Origin: Opitutia bacterium
GTDB taxonomy: Bacteria > Verrucomicrobiota > Verrucomicrobiia > Opitutales > Opitutaceae
Direction: 5' to 3'
DNA: 62,156 nucleotides
NCBI GenBank assembly: GCA_947453695.1
Contig: CANGHW010000020.1
Coordinates: 1 to 62,156, forward strand
A program made the position numbers and the translations under genes. The stretch's first letter is position 1. Every line of letters starts with the position of its first letter. Shown piece by piece: positions 26,797 to 35,836 of this stretch. The notes beneath the pieces were generated by a model. It was not told where the DNA came from, did not search any database, and saw only the letters and a list, made by a program, of their open reading frames with translations.

Positions 26797-27630
26797 ATGA
26801 ACTGCTCCTCCGCCCGCGACACCTTTCCCGCTCTGCTCGACCGTCGCACCGCCGCTACCGCCCACACCGAGGCTCGGGCCCATCTCGCTTCCTGCCCTGA
26901 TTGCCAGCGCGAGTTTGCTGCGTTGAGCCAAACCCTGTCCGCCCTCGATGCCATGCCCGCTCCTGCTCCCTCGCCCCGCCTGCGGAAAAATTTCTACGCC
27001 ATGCTGGAGGAGGAGAAGCACTCCGCCGCGAGCGCCGTAACCTCTTCCGCCCGCCGTCAGCGTTCCCACCGGCTTTCCCTTTTCGCCTGGATTCTCTCAC
27101 CCATCGCCGGCTGTGCACTCATCGCCCTCGGTTTTATGCTCGGCACCCGCAATGCCGCACCCGGAGCCTCCGACACCCAGCGCGAGCTCGCCTCGATGCG
27201 CGAACAGATCGCCAGGCAAAACGACCAGCTCGGCAAGATGACTCAGCTGGTCGGTTATCAGCTGCTCCAGCAACAGCAGGGCCCGGCCAACGACCGCCTC
27301 CGCGAGGTCCTCGCCTCCGCCAACACGGAAAAGCCCGATGACAAGGTCCTCGACAATCTCATCAGCGCGCTCGCCTACGACCCGAGCACCAACGTCCGCC
27401 TCCGCGCCCTCGAGGCCCTCTACCCGCACGCTGATCGCGCCGTCGTCCGCTCCAGCGTCCTCGCTTCGCTCCCCCGCGAGCAAAACCCGCTCGTGCAGCT
27501 CGAGATGATCGACTTCGTCGCCGCCGCCCGCGACCGCGAAGCCGCCCCGGTGCTGACCAAGATGGCCCAAAACGAATCCATCGACCGCAGCGTGCGCGCC
27601 GCCGCCCGCCGCGCCCTCGCCCAACTCTGA
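26797..27630 (+). CDS. Zinc-finger anti-sigma factor with HEAT-like repeats
   Basis: 277 residues from ATG 26797. The N-terminal zf-HC2/ZAS motif has HLASCPDC (H-x3-C-x2-C), with an earlier Cys in MNCSSARDTF. One transmembrane helix (about 102-123: WILSPIAGCALIALGFMLG) is followed by a periplasmic coiled coil (about 130-165). C-terminal HEAT-like repeats (about 180-277) read VRLRALEALYPHADRAVV, LEMIDFVAAARDREAAPVL and VRAAARRALAQL. It should hold the upstream ECF sigma at the membrane and release it on an envelope signal read by the repeat domain. Confidence 0.88.
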   Translation: MNCSSARDTFPALLDRRTAATAHTEARAHLASCPDCQREFAALSQTLSALDAMPAPAPSPRLRKNFYAMLEEEKHSAASAVTSSARRQRSHRLSLFAWILSPIAGCALIALGFMLGTRNAAPGASDTQRELASMREQIARQNDQLGKMTQLVGYQLLQQQQGPANDRLREVLASANTEKPDDKVLDNLISALAYDPSTNVRLRALEALYPHADRAVVRSSVLASLPREQNPLVQLEMIDFVAAARDREAAPVLTKMAQNESIDRSVRAAARRALAQL

Positions 27631-27680
27631 TCCCTTTCCACAACCGACCCAACCGATCCCTTACGAACGGGAATCCACCC

Positions 27681-28835
27681 ATGAACCTCAACCGTCCGTT
27701 TCTCCCTCCTATGCAGTCTCGTCTGTTTTCCTCCTTCATCGTCGCCGCATTACTCGCGGTCGTCTGCCTCTCCGCCGCCCGCGCCGAGGACGGCGTGAGC
27801 ACCATCAAGTTCTCCGACCCCGCCAAACCGGGCGCGGTCAAAATCTCCCTCGGCCACGGCAACCTCCGCGTCACCGGTGCCGACACGCCCGAGGTCACGG
27901 TTAAATCCTCCGCCAAGCCCGTCACCAAGACCGTGCGCAAGGATGGCCTCCGCGTCCTCACCGCCGCCTCCAGCTTCGGCCTCACGGAAAAGGACAACGT
28001 CGTCACGCTCGATGCCGTGAGCGACAACTTCGGCGGCCGCGGCGCGGACTACACGCTCACCGTCCCGCGCAACACCCGCGTCACCGTGCAAAGTTCCTGG
28101 GGCGGTGACATCACCTGCTCCGATCTCTCCGGCGACCTGGAAATCAAGAATATGAGCGGCGAGGTTCGCCTCGACGGCGTGCGCGGCGGTGTGCTCGTCG
28201 AAACGATGAATGGCGAGATCCGCGCCAATATCCTCGAACTCAAGGAAGGCCGCCCGCTCTCGTTCACCTCGATGAACGGTGAGGTCATCCTCCGCGTCCC
28301 CGGCGACGCCAAGGCCAATGTCCGCCTCCGCACTCAAAACGGCTCCGTGCTCACCGATTTCGACGAAACGGCCCTCGTCACCAAGACCGAGACCACCGCC
28401 CGTGAGGTGAAGCGTCGCATCGCTGTTAGCAGCCGCTCACCCAAGACCGCCCCCAAGGCTCCGGGCTCGCCCGATGCCCCCGCCGCACCTGCCTCCCCCG
28501 CGGCCGCGCCTGCTCCAGCCGCTCCGCCGGCTCCGGCGGAAGCTGCCCTCGATGCCGAAACCAAGGCTGAGATCCGCGAGACGGTGCGCGAGAGCATCCG
28601 CGCCGGCGCCGAAGTCGCCCGCGAAGCCGCGGCCATCGCCCGCGAAGCGATCAAGGCCGCCCACGAGGGCATGGCCGAGGCCGGCATCAACGTGAAAATG
28701 CCCCCGATGCCGCCCATCCCCACGATCTCCGGCGGGAAGCTCGTGACCGGCACGCTGAATGGCGGCGGCCCCGAAATCAGCGTCGCGACGATGAATGGCG
28801 ATGTGACGCTCCGCCAGCTTGAGGCCAAAAAATAA
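27681..28835 (+). CDS. Secreted DUF4097 beta-repeat protein
   Basis: 384 residues from ATG 27681 (ATG 27711 is also possible). A signal peptide ends at SAARAED. The DUF4097 region (about 45-225) consists of short beta repeats such as VKISLGHGNLRVTG, LEIKNMSGEVRLDG, VLVETMNGEIRANI and LSFTSMNGEVILRV. A Pro/Ala-rich linker (about 255-290) leads to a long alanine-rich helix (about 292-335), and a final repeat ATMNGDVTLRQ returns at the C-terminus. Third gene of a sigma/anti-sigma/DUF4097 operon, a common envelope-stress arrangement. A strong terminator follows. Confidence 0.88.
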   Translation: MNLNRPFLPPMQSRLFSSFIVAALLAVVCLSAARAEDGVSTIKFSDPAKPGAVKISLGHGNLRVTGADTPEVTVKSSAKPVTKTVRKDGLRVLTAASSFGLTEKDNVVTLDAVSDNFGGRGADYTLTVPRNTRVTVQSSWGGDITCSDLSGDLEIKNMSGEVRLDGVRGGVLVETMNGEIRANILELKEGRPLSFTSMNGEVILRVPGDAKANVRLRTQNGSVLTDFDETALVTKTETTAREVKRRIAVSSRSPKTAPKAPGSPDAPAAPASPAAAPAPAAPPAPAEAALDAETKAEIRETVRESIRAGAEVAREAAAIAREAIKAAHEGMAEAGINVKMPPMPPIPTISGGKLVTGTLNGGGPEISVATMNGDVTLRQLEAKK

Positions 28836-28860
28836 GACACCCGCAAAAGTCTGGTCCGCA

Positions 28861-28894
28861 AAAAAGCCGCGCGTCGAAACGCGCGGCTTTTTTC
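28861..28894. terminator. Bidirectional Rho-independent terminator
   Basis: AAAAAA-GCCGCGCG (28867-28874), 6-nt loop, CGCGCGGC (28881-28888) and TTTTTT. It is symmetric, so it serves both the DUF4097 operon and the convergent M20 peptidase gene. Confidence 0.93.
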
Positions 28895-28923
28895 GTTAAT
28901 GGCTTCCGTCGGACGAACGTGCG

Positions 28924-30261
28924 TTAGGGCAGGTCCGCGATGCTCAGAATCATGGCCGCCGCGACTTCAAAATCCTTCACGGCTTGGGTCTTCTCGACGT
29001 CGACCCACTCGTCGAGCGAGTGACCGCGCCCGCTCTTGCTCGCGGAGTTGCGCGCGATGGCAAAGGCCGGGATGCCGAGGCTGATCGGCATATTGGCATC
29101 GGTGCTGTTGGTTTCCCAGACTGGCACCTTGTCGAACACGCCCATCGTGGCCGCAATTTGCTTGAGCACCGGAGTTTCCGGCGAGGTCGTGCCCGAGGGA
29201 CGATCGCCGATGAGCTTGATCTCAACCGTGATCTTTCCGTTCACCGTCGAGCGCGCCGCGTTTTCCGCGTCCACCGCCTCGGCGACGATCTTCTTAAACT
29301 TGGCATCAATATCCTTGAGCGCGACCGGATCGACGGCGCGCATATCGACCTCCATCGCGGTCTCAAACGGGATTGAGTTCACCGACGTGCCGCCGGACAC
29401 GATACCGACGTTGTAGGAAACCTTCGGCTTTTTCGGGACCTCGAGTTTGCCGAAGCGTGCGATCGCATCGCCCATCGCAAACGCGGGGCTCACATTGCCA
29501 AACGCTCCCCAGCTATGGCCACCGGGACCCTTGAAGGTGACCTTGTAGCGGAGACTGCCGAGGCCCGAGTTCGTCACGATATCGAGGTTGCCGCCATCGA
29601 CCGTGATAAAGCGCTTGATCTTGTCCTTCCACGGACCCTTCGTGAACAGGTAGCGCACGCCGCGCAGATCGCCGGGACCCTCTTCACCTACATTACCGAT
29701 GAAGAGAATATCGCCCGCCGTCTCGATCTTTGCTTCCCGCATCGCCCGGATGAGCGCGAGCAGGAAGGCCAGGCCGCGGGTATCGTCGCCAATCCCGGGT
29801 GCGATCAGGCGCGTGCCCTGACGTTTCACTTTCACATCGGTGCCTTCCGGGAAAACGGTGTCGAGGTGGGCCGCGACCGCGAGGAGCGGCACTGCTCCGC
29901 CGGACTTACCCCGCCAGAGCCCCATGACATTGCCCTCGGCGTCCATCTCGACGTTTTCCAGACCACAGTCCTTGAGCATCGCCATGTAGGCCCGCGCCCG
30001 CGGCTCTTCGCCAAACGGCGGCGCCGGGATCTCGGTGAGCTTGATCAGCTCCGCGACGAAACGCTCGTGATCGCGTTCGTAGATACCGACGGCGGCGCGG
30101 AATTTCGGGTCGGACACGATCTGCCGGGCCAAGGCGTTCGTCGCCGGCGTGGGCGGCGTTTGGGCCGAGACGACGCCGGTAGCCGCGAAAGCCACCAGCG
30201 AAAGGGAAGCGAGGCAGGCCGTGCGCCACCGGCCGAAAATGCGCGAAGAGGTCATTTGCAT
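28924..30261 (-). CDS. Secreted M20-family metallopeptidase
   Basis: 445 residues from ATG 30261; the frame is open upstream, but only MQMTSSRIFGRWRT gives a proper signal peptide (cleavage near VVSAQ). Zinc and catalytic motifs of M20 are present: AVAAHLDTVFPEG, GIGDDTRGLAFL, IGNVGEEGPGDLRG and ETNSTDANMPIS. The dimerisation domain has GPGGHSWGAFGN. It hydrolyses peptides or N-acyl amino acids outside the cytoplasm; the exact substrate cannot be told. 90 bp downstream of the ALDH-like gene on the same strand, so possibly the tail of that operon. Confidence 0.9.
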   Translation of the reverse strand: MQMTSSRIFGRWRTACLASLSLVAFAATGVVSAQTPPTPATNALARQIVSDPKFRAAVGIYERDHERFVAELIKLTEIPAPPFGEEPRARAYMAMLKDCGLENVEMDAEGNVMGLWRGKSGGAVPLLAVAAHLDTVFPEGTDVKVKRQGTRLIAPGIGDDTRGLAFLLALIRAMREAKIETAGDILFIGNVGEEGPGDLRGVRYLFTKGPWKDKIKRFITVDGGNLDIVTNSGLGSLRYKVTFKGPGGHSWGAFGNVSPAFAMGDAIARFGKLEVPKKPKVSYNVGIVSGGTSVNSIPFETAMEVDMRAVDPVALKDIDAKFKKIVAEAVDAENAARSTVNGKITVEIKLIGDRPSGTTSPETPVLKQIAATMGVFDKVPVWETNSTDANMPISLGIPAFAIARNSASKSGRGHSLDEWVDVEKTQAVKDFEVAAAMILSIADLP

Positions 30262-30352
30262 GAAAAGAAAAGCTATTACAGAGAAAGAAAACCGGCCGCC
30301 CGAGAGCGAGACACGTGCCAGCAGGAGAGCAGACTGGCCGCACTCACTCGGC

Positions 30353-31219
30353 TCACGCGCCGATTGGATGCCAAGTGGTCTTGAACTCCAATGTTGAGCG
30401 CACCGCCTCGAGGCTCTGGGCCGAATCCGCATACCAGTCGGGCAACTCCTCGGTCTTCACCAAGTGGAGGCGCTTCACGCTGTCGGCCGCGCCGAGGGCG
30501 AGGGCCTTGCGCTCGTCGGCATTGGCCGCACCGACGAGTGCGCGGAGGTGAGTGTGCGTCGCAAAGGTCGGCACCATTTCCTTGCGATAGCCCGTGAGGA
30601 GATTGACCACTCCGCCCGGCAGATCGCTCGTCGCGAGCATTTCACCGAGGAGAATCGCGGGATAGGGCTGTGAGGTGGACGCAAGCGCGACCACGGTGTT
30701 GCCGCTGGTAATCGCCGGCGCGAAGAGCGAAACCAGCGCGAGAAGAGGAGCCTGCTCCGGCGCAAGCACACCGATGATGCCCATCGGCTCGGTGACCGTG
30801 AAATTGAAATAGGGCGCGGCCACGGGGTTCACATTGCCGAGCAGCTGCTCGTATTTGTCGGCCCAGCCCGCGTAGTAAATCAGACGGTCGACGGTCGCGG
30901 CGACTTCCTTGGCGGCCGCGACTTTCGACGCTCCACCAAGCGCAATCGCTTCGGCCATCTCGCCCGCTCGCGCCTCGATCATCTCGCCGAGGCGATAGAT
31001 GATCTGGCCGCGATTGTAGGCCGTGCGCTTGGCCCAACCGGGACCGGCCTTGGCGGCGGCCTCGACAGCATTGCGCAGGTCCTTGCGCGTGCACTGCGGG
31101 ATATTGGCGAAGAAGTTGCCCGCGGCGTCCTTGAGCGGAAACACGCGTGCGCTCTCCGAACGGATAAACGCGCCGCCAACGTAAACTTTCGGGGTCTTGG
31201 TGATGGGAAGTCGGGACAT
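30353..31219 (-). CDS. Truncated aldehyde dehydrogenase domain (ALDH16 C-terminal-like)
   Basis: 288 residues from ATG 31219, ten bases after the stop of the full-length ALDH. It covers only the NAD-binding half of an ALDH fold: KVYVGGAFIRSESAR, AKRTAYNRGQIIYRLGEM, IYYAGWADKYEQLLG, EPMGIIGVLAPEQAPLLAL and FAPAITSGNTVVALAS. The catalytic-cysteine half is absent. The position directly behind a full ALDH copies the layout of ALDH16-type proteins, in which a second, incomplete ALDH domain follows the active one in a single chain. It is therefore probably a structural partner rather than an enzyme. It is not a decayed gene, since the frame and codon use are intact. Confidence 0.82.
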   Translation of the reverse strand: MSRLPITKTPKVYVGGAFIRSESARVFPLKDAAGNFFANIPQCTRKDLRNAVEAAAKAGPGWAKRTAYNRGQIIYRLGEMIEARAGEMAEAIALGGASKVAAAKEVAATVDRLIYYAGWADKYEQLLGNVNPVAAPYFNFTVTEPMGIIGVLAPEQAPLLALVSLFAPAITSGNTVVALASTSQPYPAILLGEMLATSDLPGGVVNLLTGYRKEMVPTFATHTHLRALVGAANADERKALALGAADSVKRLHLVKTEELPDWYADSAQSLEAVRSTLEFKTTWHPIGA

Positions 31220-31229
31220 GGGAGGCGCG

Positions 31230-32744
31230 TCAGACGAGTTTGCAGTAGTCGAGCAGCCCCTGGCGGCCACCCTCGCGGCCGAAGCCGCTTTCCTTGTAGC
31301 CGCCGAAGGGCGACGTCGGGTCGAATTTATTGTAGGTGTTGGCCCAGACGACGCCGGCCTTGAGCTCGGTCGACATCTTCAGGATGCGCGAGCCCTTGTC
31401 GGTCCAGACGCCGGCACTCAGGCCATATGCGGTGTTGTTCGCCTTCTCGATCGCTTCGTCGACCGTGCGGAAGGTGAGGATGCTCAGCACCGGGCCGAAA
31501 ATCTCTTCGCGGGCGACGCGGTGGCTCATGCTCACGCCCGAGAAAATCGTGGGACGGAAGTAGAAGCCCTTCGTTGGGAGCTTGCAGGCCGGCTGAAACA
31601 TCTCGGCGCCTTCCTTCACGCCACTCGCGACGAGCGACGTGATCTTGCCGAGTTGCTCCTTCGAGTTGATCGCGCCGATGTCGGTATTCTTGTCGATCGG
31701 ATCGCCGACGCGCAGGACCTTGATGCGGTTCTTGAGCTTCGCGAGGACCTCCTTCGCCACTGGCTCGTGCACGAGCAGGCGCGACCCCGCGCAGCACACG
31801 TGACCTTGGTTGAAGAAGATGCCGTTGACGATGCCCTCAACGGCCTGATCAAGCGGCGCGTCGTCGAACACGATGTTCGCCGCCTTGCCGCCGAGCTCCA
31901 TGGTCATCTTTTTGTCCGTGCCCGCGAGCGAGCGCATGATGATCTTGCCGACCTCCGTCGAACCGGTGAACGCAATCTTGGCGGGGATCGGGTGGTTCAT
32001 CACCGCCGCGCCGACCTCGCCGGCGCCCGTCACGAAATTCACGACGCCCGGCGGCAGACCCGCGTCCTGCAAAATCTCCGCGAGCTTGAGGCAGGTGATC
32101 GACGTGGTCTCGGCGGGCTTGAGGACGACCGTGTTGCCCATCGCCAGCGCGGGGGCGAGCTTCCACGCCAGCATGAGCAGCGGGAAATTCCACGGGATCA
32201 CCTGACCGACGACCCCGAGCGGCGCCACCCGGCGACCCGGCGCGACGTAGTCAAGTTTGTCGGCCCAGCCGGCGTGATAGAAAAAATGCGCGGCCGCCAT
32301 CGGCACATCGAAGTCGCGCGACTCTTTGATGGGCTTCCCGCCGTCGAGCGTCTCCGCGACGGCAAACTCGCGCGCCCGGTCCTGCAAGAGGCGCGCAATG
32401 CGGAAGAGATACTTCGCGCGCTCACGACCGGGGAGCTTGCTCCACACGTTGTCGTAAGCGGCCTTCGCCGCCTGGTAGGCGGCGTCGACATCGGCCGCGC
32501 TCGCGAGCGCGATCTCCGCGAGCTTCTGCTCGTTGGCCGGGTTGACGGAGTCGAAATACTTGCCGGACTTCGGCGCGACGAACTCGCCGTTGATGAACAG
32601 CTCGTAGCGCGCCTTGAGCTTCGGATCAGCAGTCTCGGGCGCGGGATCGAACTCCCAAAGGTCGCCGAAAATGAGCTCGGGCGCGGGACGGCCGGGACGT
32701 GCAGACGGCCGGGTAGTTTTCTTCTCGGAGGCTAGCGTGGGCAT
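31230..32744 (-). CDS. Aldehyde dehydrogenase, catalytic subunit of a split ALDH16-like pair
   Basis: 504 residues from ATG 32744. It has all ALDH landmarks: GVVGQVIPWNFPLLMLAWK (with the active-site Asn), KPAETT, FTGSTEVGKII, general base MELGGKAANIV, nucleophile FNQGHVCCAGSR, and EEIFGPVLSILTF. No signal peptide. It lies 18 bp behind deoC and 10 bp ahead of the partial ALDH. DeoC releases acetaldehyde, so NAD-dependent oxidation of acetaldehyde to acetate is the likely role, in deoxynucleoside or deoxyribose use. Confidence 0.93.
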   Translation of the reverse strand: MPTLASEKKTTRPSARPGRPAPELIFGDLWEFDPAPETADPKLKARYELFINGEFVAPKSGKYFDSVNPANEQKLAEIALASAADVDAAYQAAKAAYDNVWSKLPGRERAKYLFRIARLLQDRAREFAVAETLDGGKPIKESRDFDVPMAAAHFFYHAGWADKLDYVAPGRRVAPLGVVGQVIPWNFPLLMLAWKLAPALAMGNTVVLKPAETTSITCLKLAEILQDAGLPPGVVNFVTGAGEVGAAVMNHPIPAKIAFTGSTEVGKIIMRSLAGTDKKMTMELGGKAANIVFDDAPLDQAVEGIVNGIFFNQGHVCCAGSRLLVHEPVAKEVLAKLKNRIKVLRVGDPIDKNTDIGAINSKEQLGKITSLVASGVKEGAEMFQPACKLPTKGFYFRPTIFSGVSMSHRVAREEIFGPVLSILTFRTVDEAIEKANNTAYGLSAGVWTDKGSRILKMSTELKAGVVWANTYNKFDPTSPFGGYKESGFGREGGRQGLLDYCKLV

Positions 32745-32762
32745 GAAAACGAGGTTTAACGG

Positions 32763-33707
32763 TTAATAGCTCTCGGCCGACTCACTAAAATAATACGGCG
32801 CCTGGTAGGCCCCGGTCTTTTCCTTCTCGAGCTGGCGCACGAGATCGTTGAGCAGCGCGCTTGCGCCGAAGCGATAGCGCGAATTGTTCAGCCACGCGTC
32901 GCCGAGCGTTTCTTTGATCGCGACGAGAAATGTGAGCGCCTGCTTCGCCGTGCGGATGCCGCCGGCGGGCTTCATCGCGATGGAGATGCCCGTGTCGAGG
33001 TAGTAGTCGCGGATCGCCTCGATCATCACCTGATTGTTGCCGAGCGTGGCGTTGAGCGAGGTCTTGCCCGTGCTCGTCTTGATGAAATCGCCCTCTCGGA
33101 TCACGCGCATCGCGAGAAAGGACGCAGCGCGGATGTTGTCGTAGGTTTCAAGTTCGCTGACTTCCAAGATGACCTTGAGCGTCGCGTCGCCGCAGGCTTC
33201 GACGACCGCGCGGATTTCGTCCTGCATCTCGCCAAATTCACCCGAGAGAAACGCCCCGCGGTTGATCACCATATCGATCTCGTCCGCCCCGTCGGCCACC
33301 GCGGCCTTCACTTCGGCGAGACGCGTCTTGAGCGGCGCTTGTCCGCTCGGAAACGCCGTCGCGACCGACGCGATGCGCACCGCGGTGTCGCTGCCGAGCG
33401 CCTTGCGCGCGTGCTTCACCATCGCAGGATAGACGCATACCGCCGCGACCTGTGGCACGCCCAGCTCCGGGTCATGCGGCTGCAGCGCTTTTTGGCAGAG
33501 CGAGGCCACTTTGCCGGGCGTGTCTTTGCCCTCGAGCGTCGTGAGATCGACCATCGAGACCGCGGTTTTCAGTCCCCAGACCTTCGCGGATTTCTTGATC
33601 GAACGCGTGCCATATTTCGCGACGCGTTCTTCGACACCGACGGCATCCACGGTGCCGACTTCGTCAAACAGACGGCGGAACGCCGCACGGGAGGAGGTGG
33701 CCAACAT
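32763..33707 (-). CDS. deoC: Deoxyribose-phosphate aldolase
   Basis: 314 residues from ATG 33707 (MLATSSRAAFRRLF); longer in-frame starts run into the neighbouring divergent gene. Catalytic signature present: DGADEIDMVIN (Asp), Schiff-base lysine in EGDFIKTSTGK, and proton-relay lysine in SIAMKPAGGIRTAKQ. Cleaves 2-deoxyribose-5-phosphate to glyceraldehyde-3-phosphate and acetaldehyde in the cytoplasm. Longer than short bacterial DeoC (about 220-260) and like the longer eukaryotic-type/class forms. First gene of the deoC-ALDH-ALDH operon; divergent from the DUF4440-like gene. Confidence 0.94.
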   Translation of the reverse strand: MLATSSRAAFRRLFDEVGTVDAVGVEERVAKYGTRSIKKSAKVWGLKTAVSMVDLTTLEGKDTPGKVASLCQKALQPHDPELGVPQVAAVCVYPAMVKHARKALGSDTAVRIASVATAFPSGQAPLKTRLAEVKAAVADGADEIDMVINRGAFLSGEFGEMQDEIRAVVEACGDATLKVILEVSELETYDNIRAASFLAMRVIREGDFIKTSTGKTSLNATLGNNQVMIEAIRDYYLDTGISIAMKPAGGIRTAKQALTFLVAIKETLGDAWLNNSRYRFGASALLNDLVRQLEKEKTGAYQAPYYFSESAESY

Positions 33708-33818
33708 GCGCGCACTATTTCTCCCGTCATCCGCGAAAACAAACGAAAACTCGGCCGCCGCGGCTCGTGACTTGCACCCGCCCGCGGCGTTTGCCTCTCT
33801 CTTCCGCCCCCTCCTCCC

Positions 33819-34316
33819 ATGAAACTCCCCCGCTTCTGCCTTTTGCCCCTTCTCGCCCTCGCGCCGGTCATCGCACCCGCCGCGGAAAAGTCGTCCGGCC
33901 CCTCCTACGCCAACGAAGCCGACCGCTTGCGCGCCGCCCTTATCGCCGCCGACACCGAGCGCCTCGAGGCGACCAAGCTCGGCGACCGTGCACGTCTCGC
34001 CGCCATCTTTTCCGATGACCTCCACTATGCCCACTCGAGCGGTAAAGTGGACAACAAAGCCTCCCTCATCGAGTCGCTCGCCTCCAAGGCCTCGGTCTAC
34101 GAGAGCTTCAGCTACCAAGACCGTAAGTTCACCCCGATCGGCGTCGGTCTAGCGACGATGACCGGCCGCGTCCTCGTCAAGGTGGGCCCTCCCGGCAAAC
34201 CCAATGACCTCGACCTCAGTTTCCTGGCCATTTGGCGCGAAGAAAACGGCAAGTGGCGCTTCCTGGGCTGGCAGTCGTGCAAGATGGCGGCGCCCGCCAC
34301 CCCCGCAGCCAAGTAA
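33819..34316 (+). CDS. Secreted NTF2-like protein (DUF4440 type)
   Basis: 165 residues from ATG 33819. A signal peptide ends at IAPAAE. The body (about 35-150) has the NTF2/DUF4440 pattern: ADTERLEATKLGDRARLAAI, FSDDLHYAHSSGKVDNKASL, and the closing AIWREENGKWRFLGWQS. Small alpha+beta cone fold, substrate unknown. Single gene closed by the terminator at 34327. Confidence 0.85.
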   Translation: MKLPRFCLLPLLALAPVIAPAAEKSSGPSYANEADRLRAALIAADTERLEATKLGDRARLAAIFSDDLHYAHSSGKVDNKASLIESLASKASVYESFSYQDRKFTPIGVGLATMTGRVLVKVGPPGKPNDLDLSFLAIWREENGKWRFLGWQSCKMAAPATPAAK

Positions 34317-34326
34317 CGATTTGACT

Positions 34327-34352
34327 AGCGCCGGCCGCCCGCCGGCGCTTTT
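34327..34352 (+). terminator. Rho-independent terminator
   Basis: AGCGCCGGC (34327-34335), CGCCC loop, GCCGGCGCT (34341-34349), then TTTT before CG. It starts 10 bp after the DUF4440-like stop; the next gene starts 9 bp later. Confidence 0.85.
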
Positions 34353-34361
34353 CGTTTATCC

Positions 34362-34901
34362 ATGAGCGTCCTCGTTGTCTCCTCCGGGCTCGGTAGCCCC
34401 AAAACCAAAAGTCTGCTCTTGGCGCGGGAAGCCGAGCGCGTCCTCGTCGCGGACGGCACGCCGGTCACTCTGCTCGATCTCCGCGAACTCACCCTCCCGC
34501 TTTGCGGGACGCAGGAATCCTTTACGCACCCCCATACCGCCCGCGCCTTGGAACTCGTGGCGGCAGCCGACGCGATTTTGCTCTGCACACCGATTTACAA
34601 CTACGACGCCAACGCCGTCGCAAAGAACTTCATCGAGCTTACCGGCAAGGGCTGGGAAAACAAGGTCGTCGGCTTCCTCTGCGCTGCTGGCGGCGAGAAG
34701 AGCTTCATGTCGGTCATGCCGCTCGCGAACTCACTCATGCTGGATTTCCGCTGCGTAATCGTGCCGCGCTTCGTCTACGCCACAGGGTCAGCCTTTGCGG
34801 CCGACGGGGCCATCGCCCATCCGGACATTGCTGGCCGCATCGCCCAATGCGCCCGCGCCACGGCGCAACTCGGTGCCGCGGTGAAGGCGCTGCTGCAGTA
34901 G
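34362..34901 (+). CDS. NADPH-dependent FMN reductase family protein
   Basis: 179 residues from ATG 34362. Flavodoxin-like fold: VLVVSSGLGSPKTKSLLLAR (phosphate-binding loop), DAILLCTPIYNYDANAVAKN (the P-x-Y-N-x-x region that contacts FMN), and KVVGFLCAAGGEKSFMSVMP. The length and motifs match FMN reductase/NAD(P)H quinone reductase relatives. Acts in the cytoplasm on flavin or quinone; no neighbouring gene points to a specific pathway. Confidence 0.88.
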   Translation: MSVLVVSSGLGSPKTKSLLLAREAERVLVADGTPVTLLDLRELTLPLCGTQESFTHPHTARALELVAAADAILLCTPIYNYDANAVAKNFIELTGKGWENKVVGFLCAAGGEKSFMSVMPLANSLMLDFRCVIVPRFVYATGSAFAADGAIAHPDIAGRIAQCARATAQLGAAVKALLQ

Positions 34902-35383
34902 GTCAGGGGCCAACCGTCGACGGTCGGCCACCGTCGTTACAGGCGGCGCTCCCCGGCCAAATATTAGACTTGAGAGGTGCCCTACATGAGCGGCACTCAG
35001 GCATTCTCGCGCTAGATATTAGTCATAACCGCGCGGCCGGGCATCCAATATACGCAAACCCGCGTATTCCTTTTTCAGGGAAAAAATCTACTATCTTCCG
35101 TTTCCCATCGTCCGACTTCCGCCTGTCATGCTGCCTGCCATCATCGTCCTTCTTCTTCTAACCGCTCTCGTGGCGACTGATTCCGTCACATCCGGCGGGA
35201 ACGGTGGAGAGCGTTGATTGCCCAAACGCAGACGAGGTTTCGATATCAATATTACCAGCACGACCAGCCCTCGCTATCGAGTTTGGTTCGTCGCTTCCGC
35301 CGGAGTCAAAAATAAGCAGGGGCGCCCTCGCGAACGAGAACGCCCCTGGTGGTTTTTCTTAGTTTATTGAGCTACTGTCCTAC
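34902..35383. other. Intergenic region between convergent genes
   Basis: 482 bases with no credible gene. Near the left end GGCC-A-ACCGTCGACGGT-C-GGCC (34908-34929) is a near-perfect palindrome that may fold at the 3' end of the FMN reductase transcript. The middle (about 34960-35300) is lower in GC than its surroundings and shows nothing recognised. A terminator for the TonB-like gene is at 35318-35357. Confidence 0.5.
35318..35357 (-). terminator. Terminator of the TonB-C-terminal gene
   Basis: AGGGGCG (35318-35324) pairs with CGCCCCT (35341-35347); an inner CTCG-CGAA-CGAG stem-loop lies between. Reading the minus strand, the stem is followed by GCTTATTTTT; on the plus strand by GGTGGTTTTT, so it could work both ways. 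Confidence 0.75.
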
Positions 35384-35767
35384 TCAGCGCATCGCGACGA
35401 CGGAGTCATCGACGATCCGGATCGGCAGAGCGACCTTCGTCGCCACCGCCACTCCGTTGGACTCAGCGGGCTTGAAGCGCCACTGTTTCACAGCGTCCGT
35501 CACGGCGGCCACGAGCGTGGCATCCGATTCGGATTTCACGGTGAAACCGACGGGCTTGCCCATCGCATCCACTGTGAACTCCAGTTGCACCGTTGCACCG
35601 GCGTATTCGTGACCAATGCTGGGAGCTACCACAGCAAGAGGCACGGGCACACCGGGGTCTTTGCGGCACGACTCAAGATAGGCCTGTTCTTCGGTCTTCG
35701 CGGATACGAAGGACGCGGAGAGCGCGGCCAGACTGAGCAAGACGGCGAGTTTATTGACTGCTTTCAT
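35384..35767 (-). CDS. Periplasmic protein with TonB C-terminal domain
   Basis: 127 residues from ATG 35767, chosen because MKAVNKLAVLLSLAALSASF is a clean signal peptide; the frame is open upstream only through non-coding-looking sequence. Residues about 45-127 form a TonB_C-type domain: GATVQLEFTVDAMGKPVGFT, ATLVAAVTDAVKQWRFKPA and a closing strand. There is no membrane anchor or proline-rich spacer, so this is a stand-alone periplasmic energy-transducer-like domain, as is common in Opitutaceae, not a full TonB. Confidence 0.85.
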   Translation of the reverse strand: MKAVNKLAVLLSLAALSASFVSAKTEEQAYLESCRKDPGVPVPLAVVAPSIGHEYAGATVQLEFTVDAMGKPVGFTVKSESDATLVAAVTDAVKQWRFKPAESNGVAVATKVALPIRIVDDSVVAMR

Positions 35768-35836
35768 GGTATTAAACTCCGCGGATAAGGCGGAGAGTTT
35801 GTTTTTCTTTATCACTATCGGGTTAAAACACCCTCG

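Noticed and set aside
31197..32735. 512-codon plus-strand frame opposite the aldehyde dehydrogenase
   Set aside because: Antisense shadow; the ALDH on the minus strand has every catalytic motif.
34908..34929. Terminator of the FMN reductase gene
   Set aside because: The palindrome is good but no U-run follows; kept only as a note on the intergenic region.
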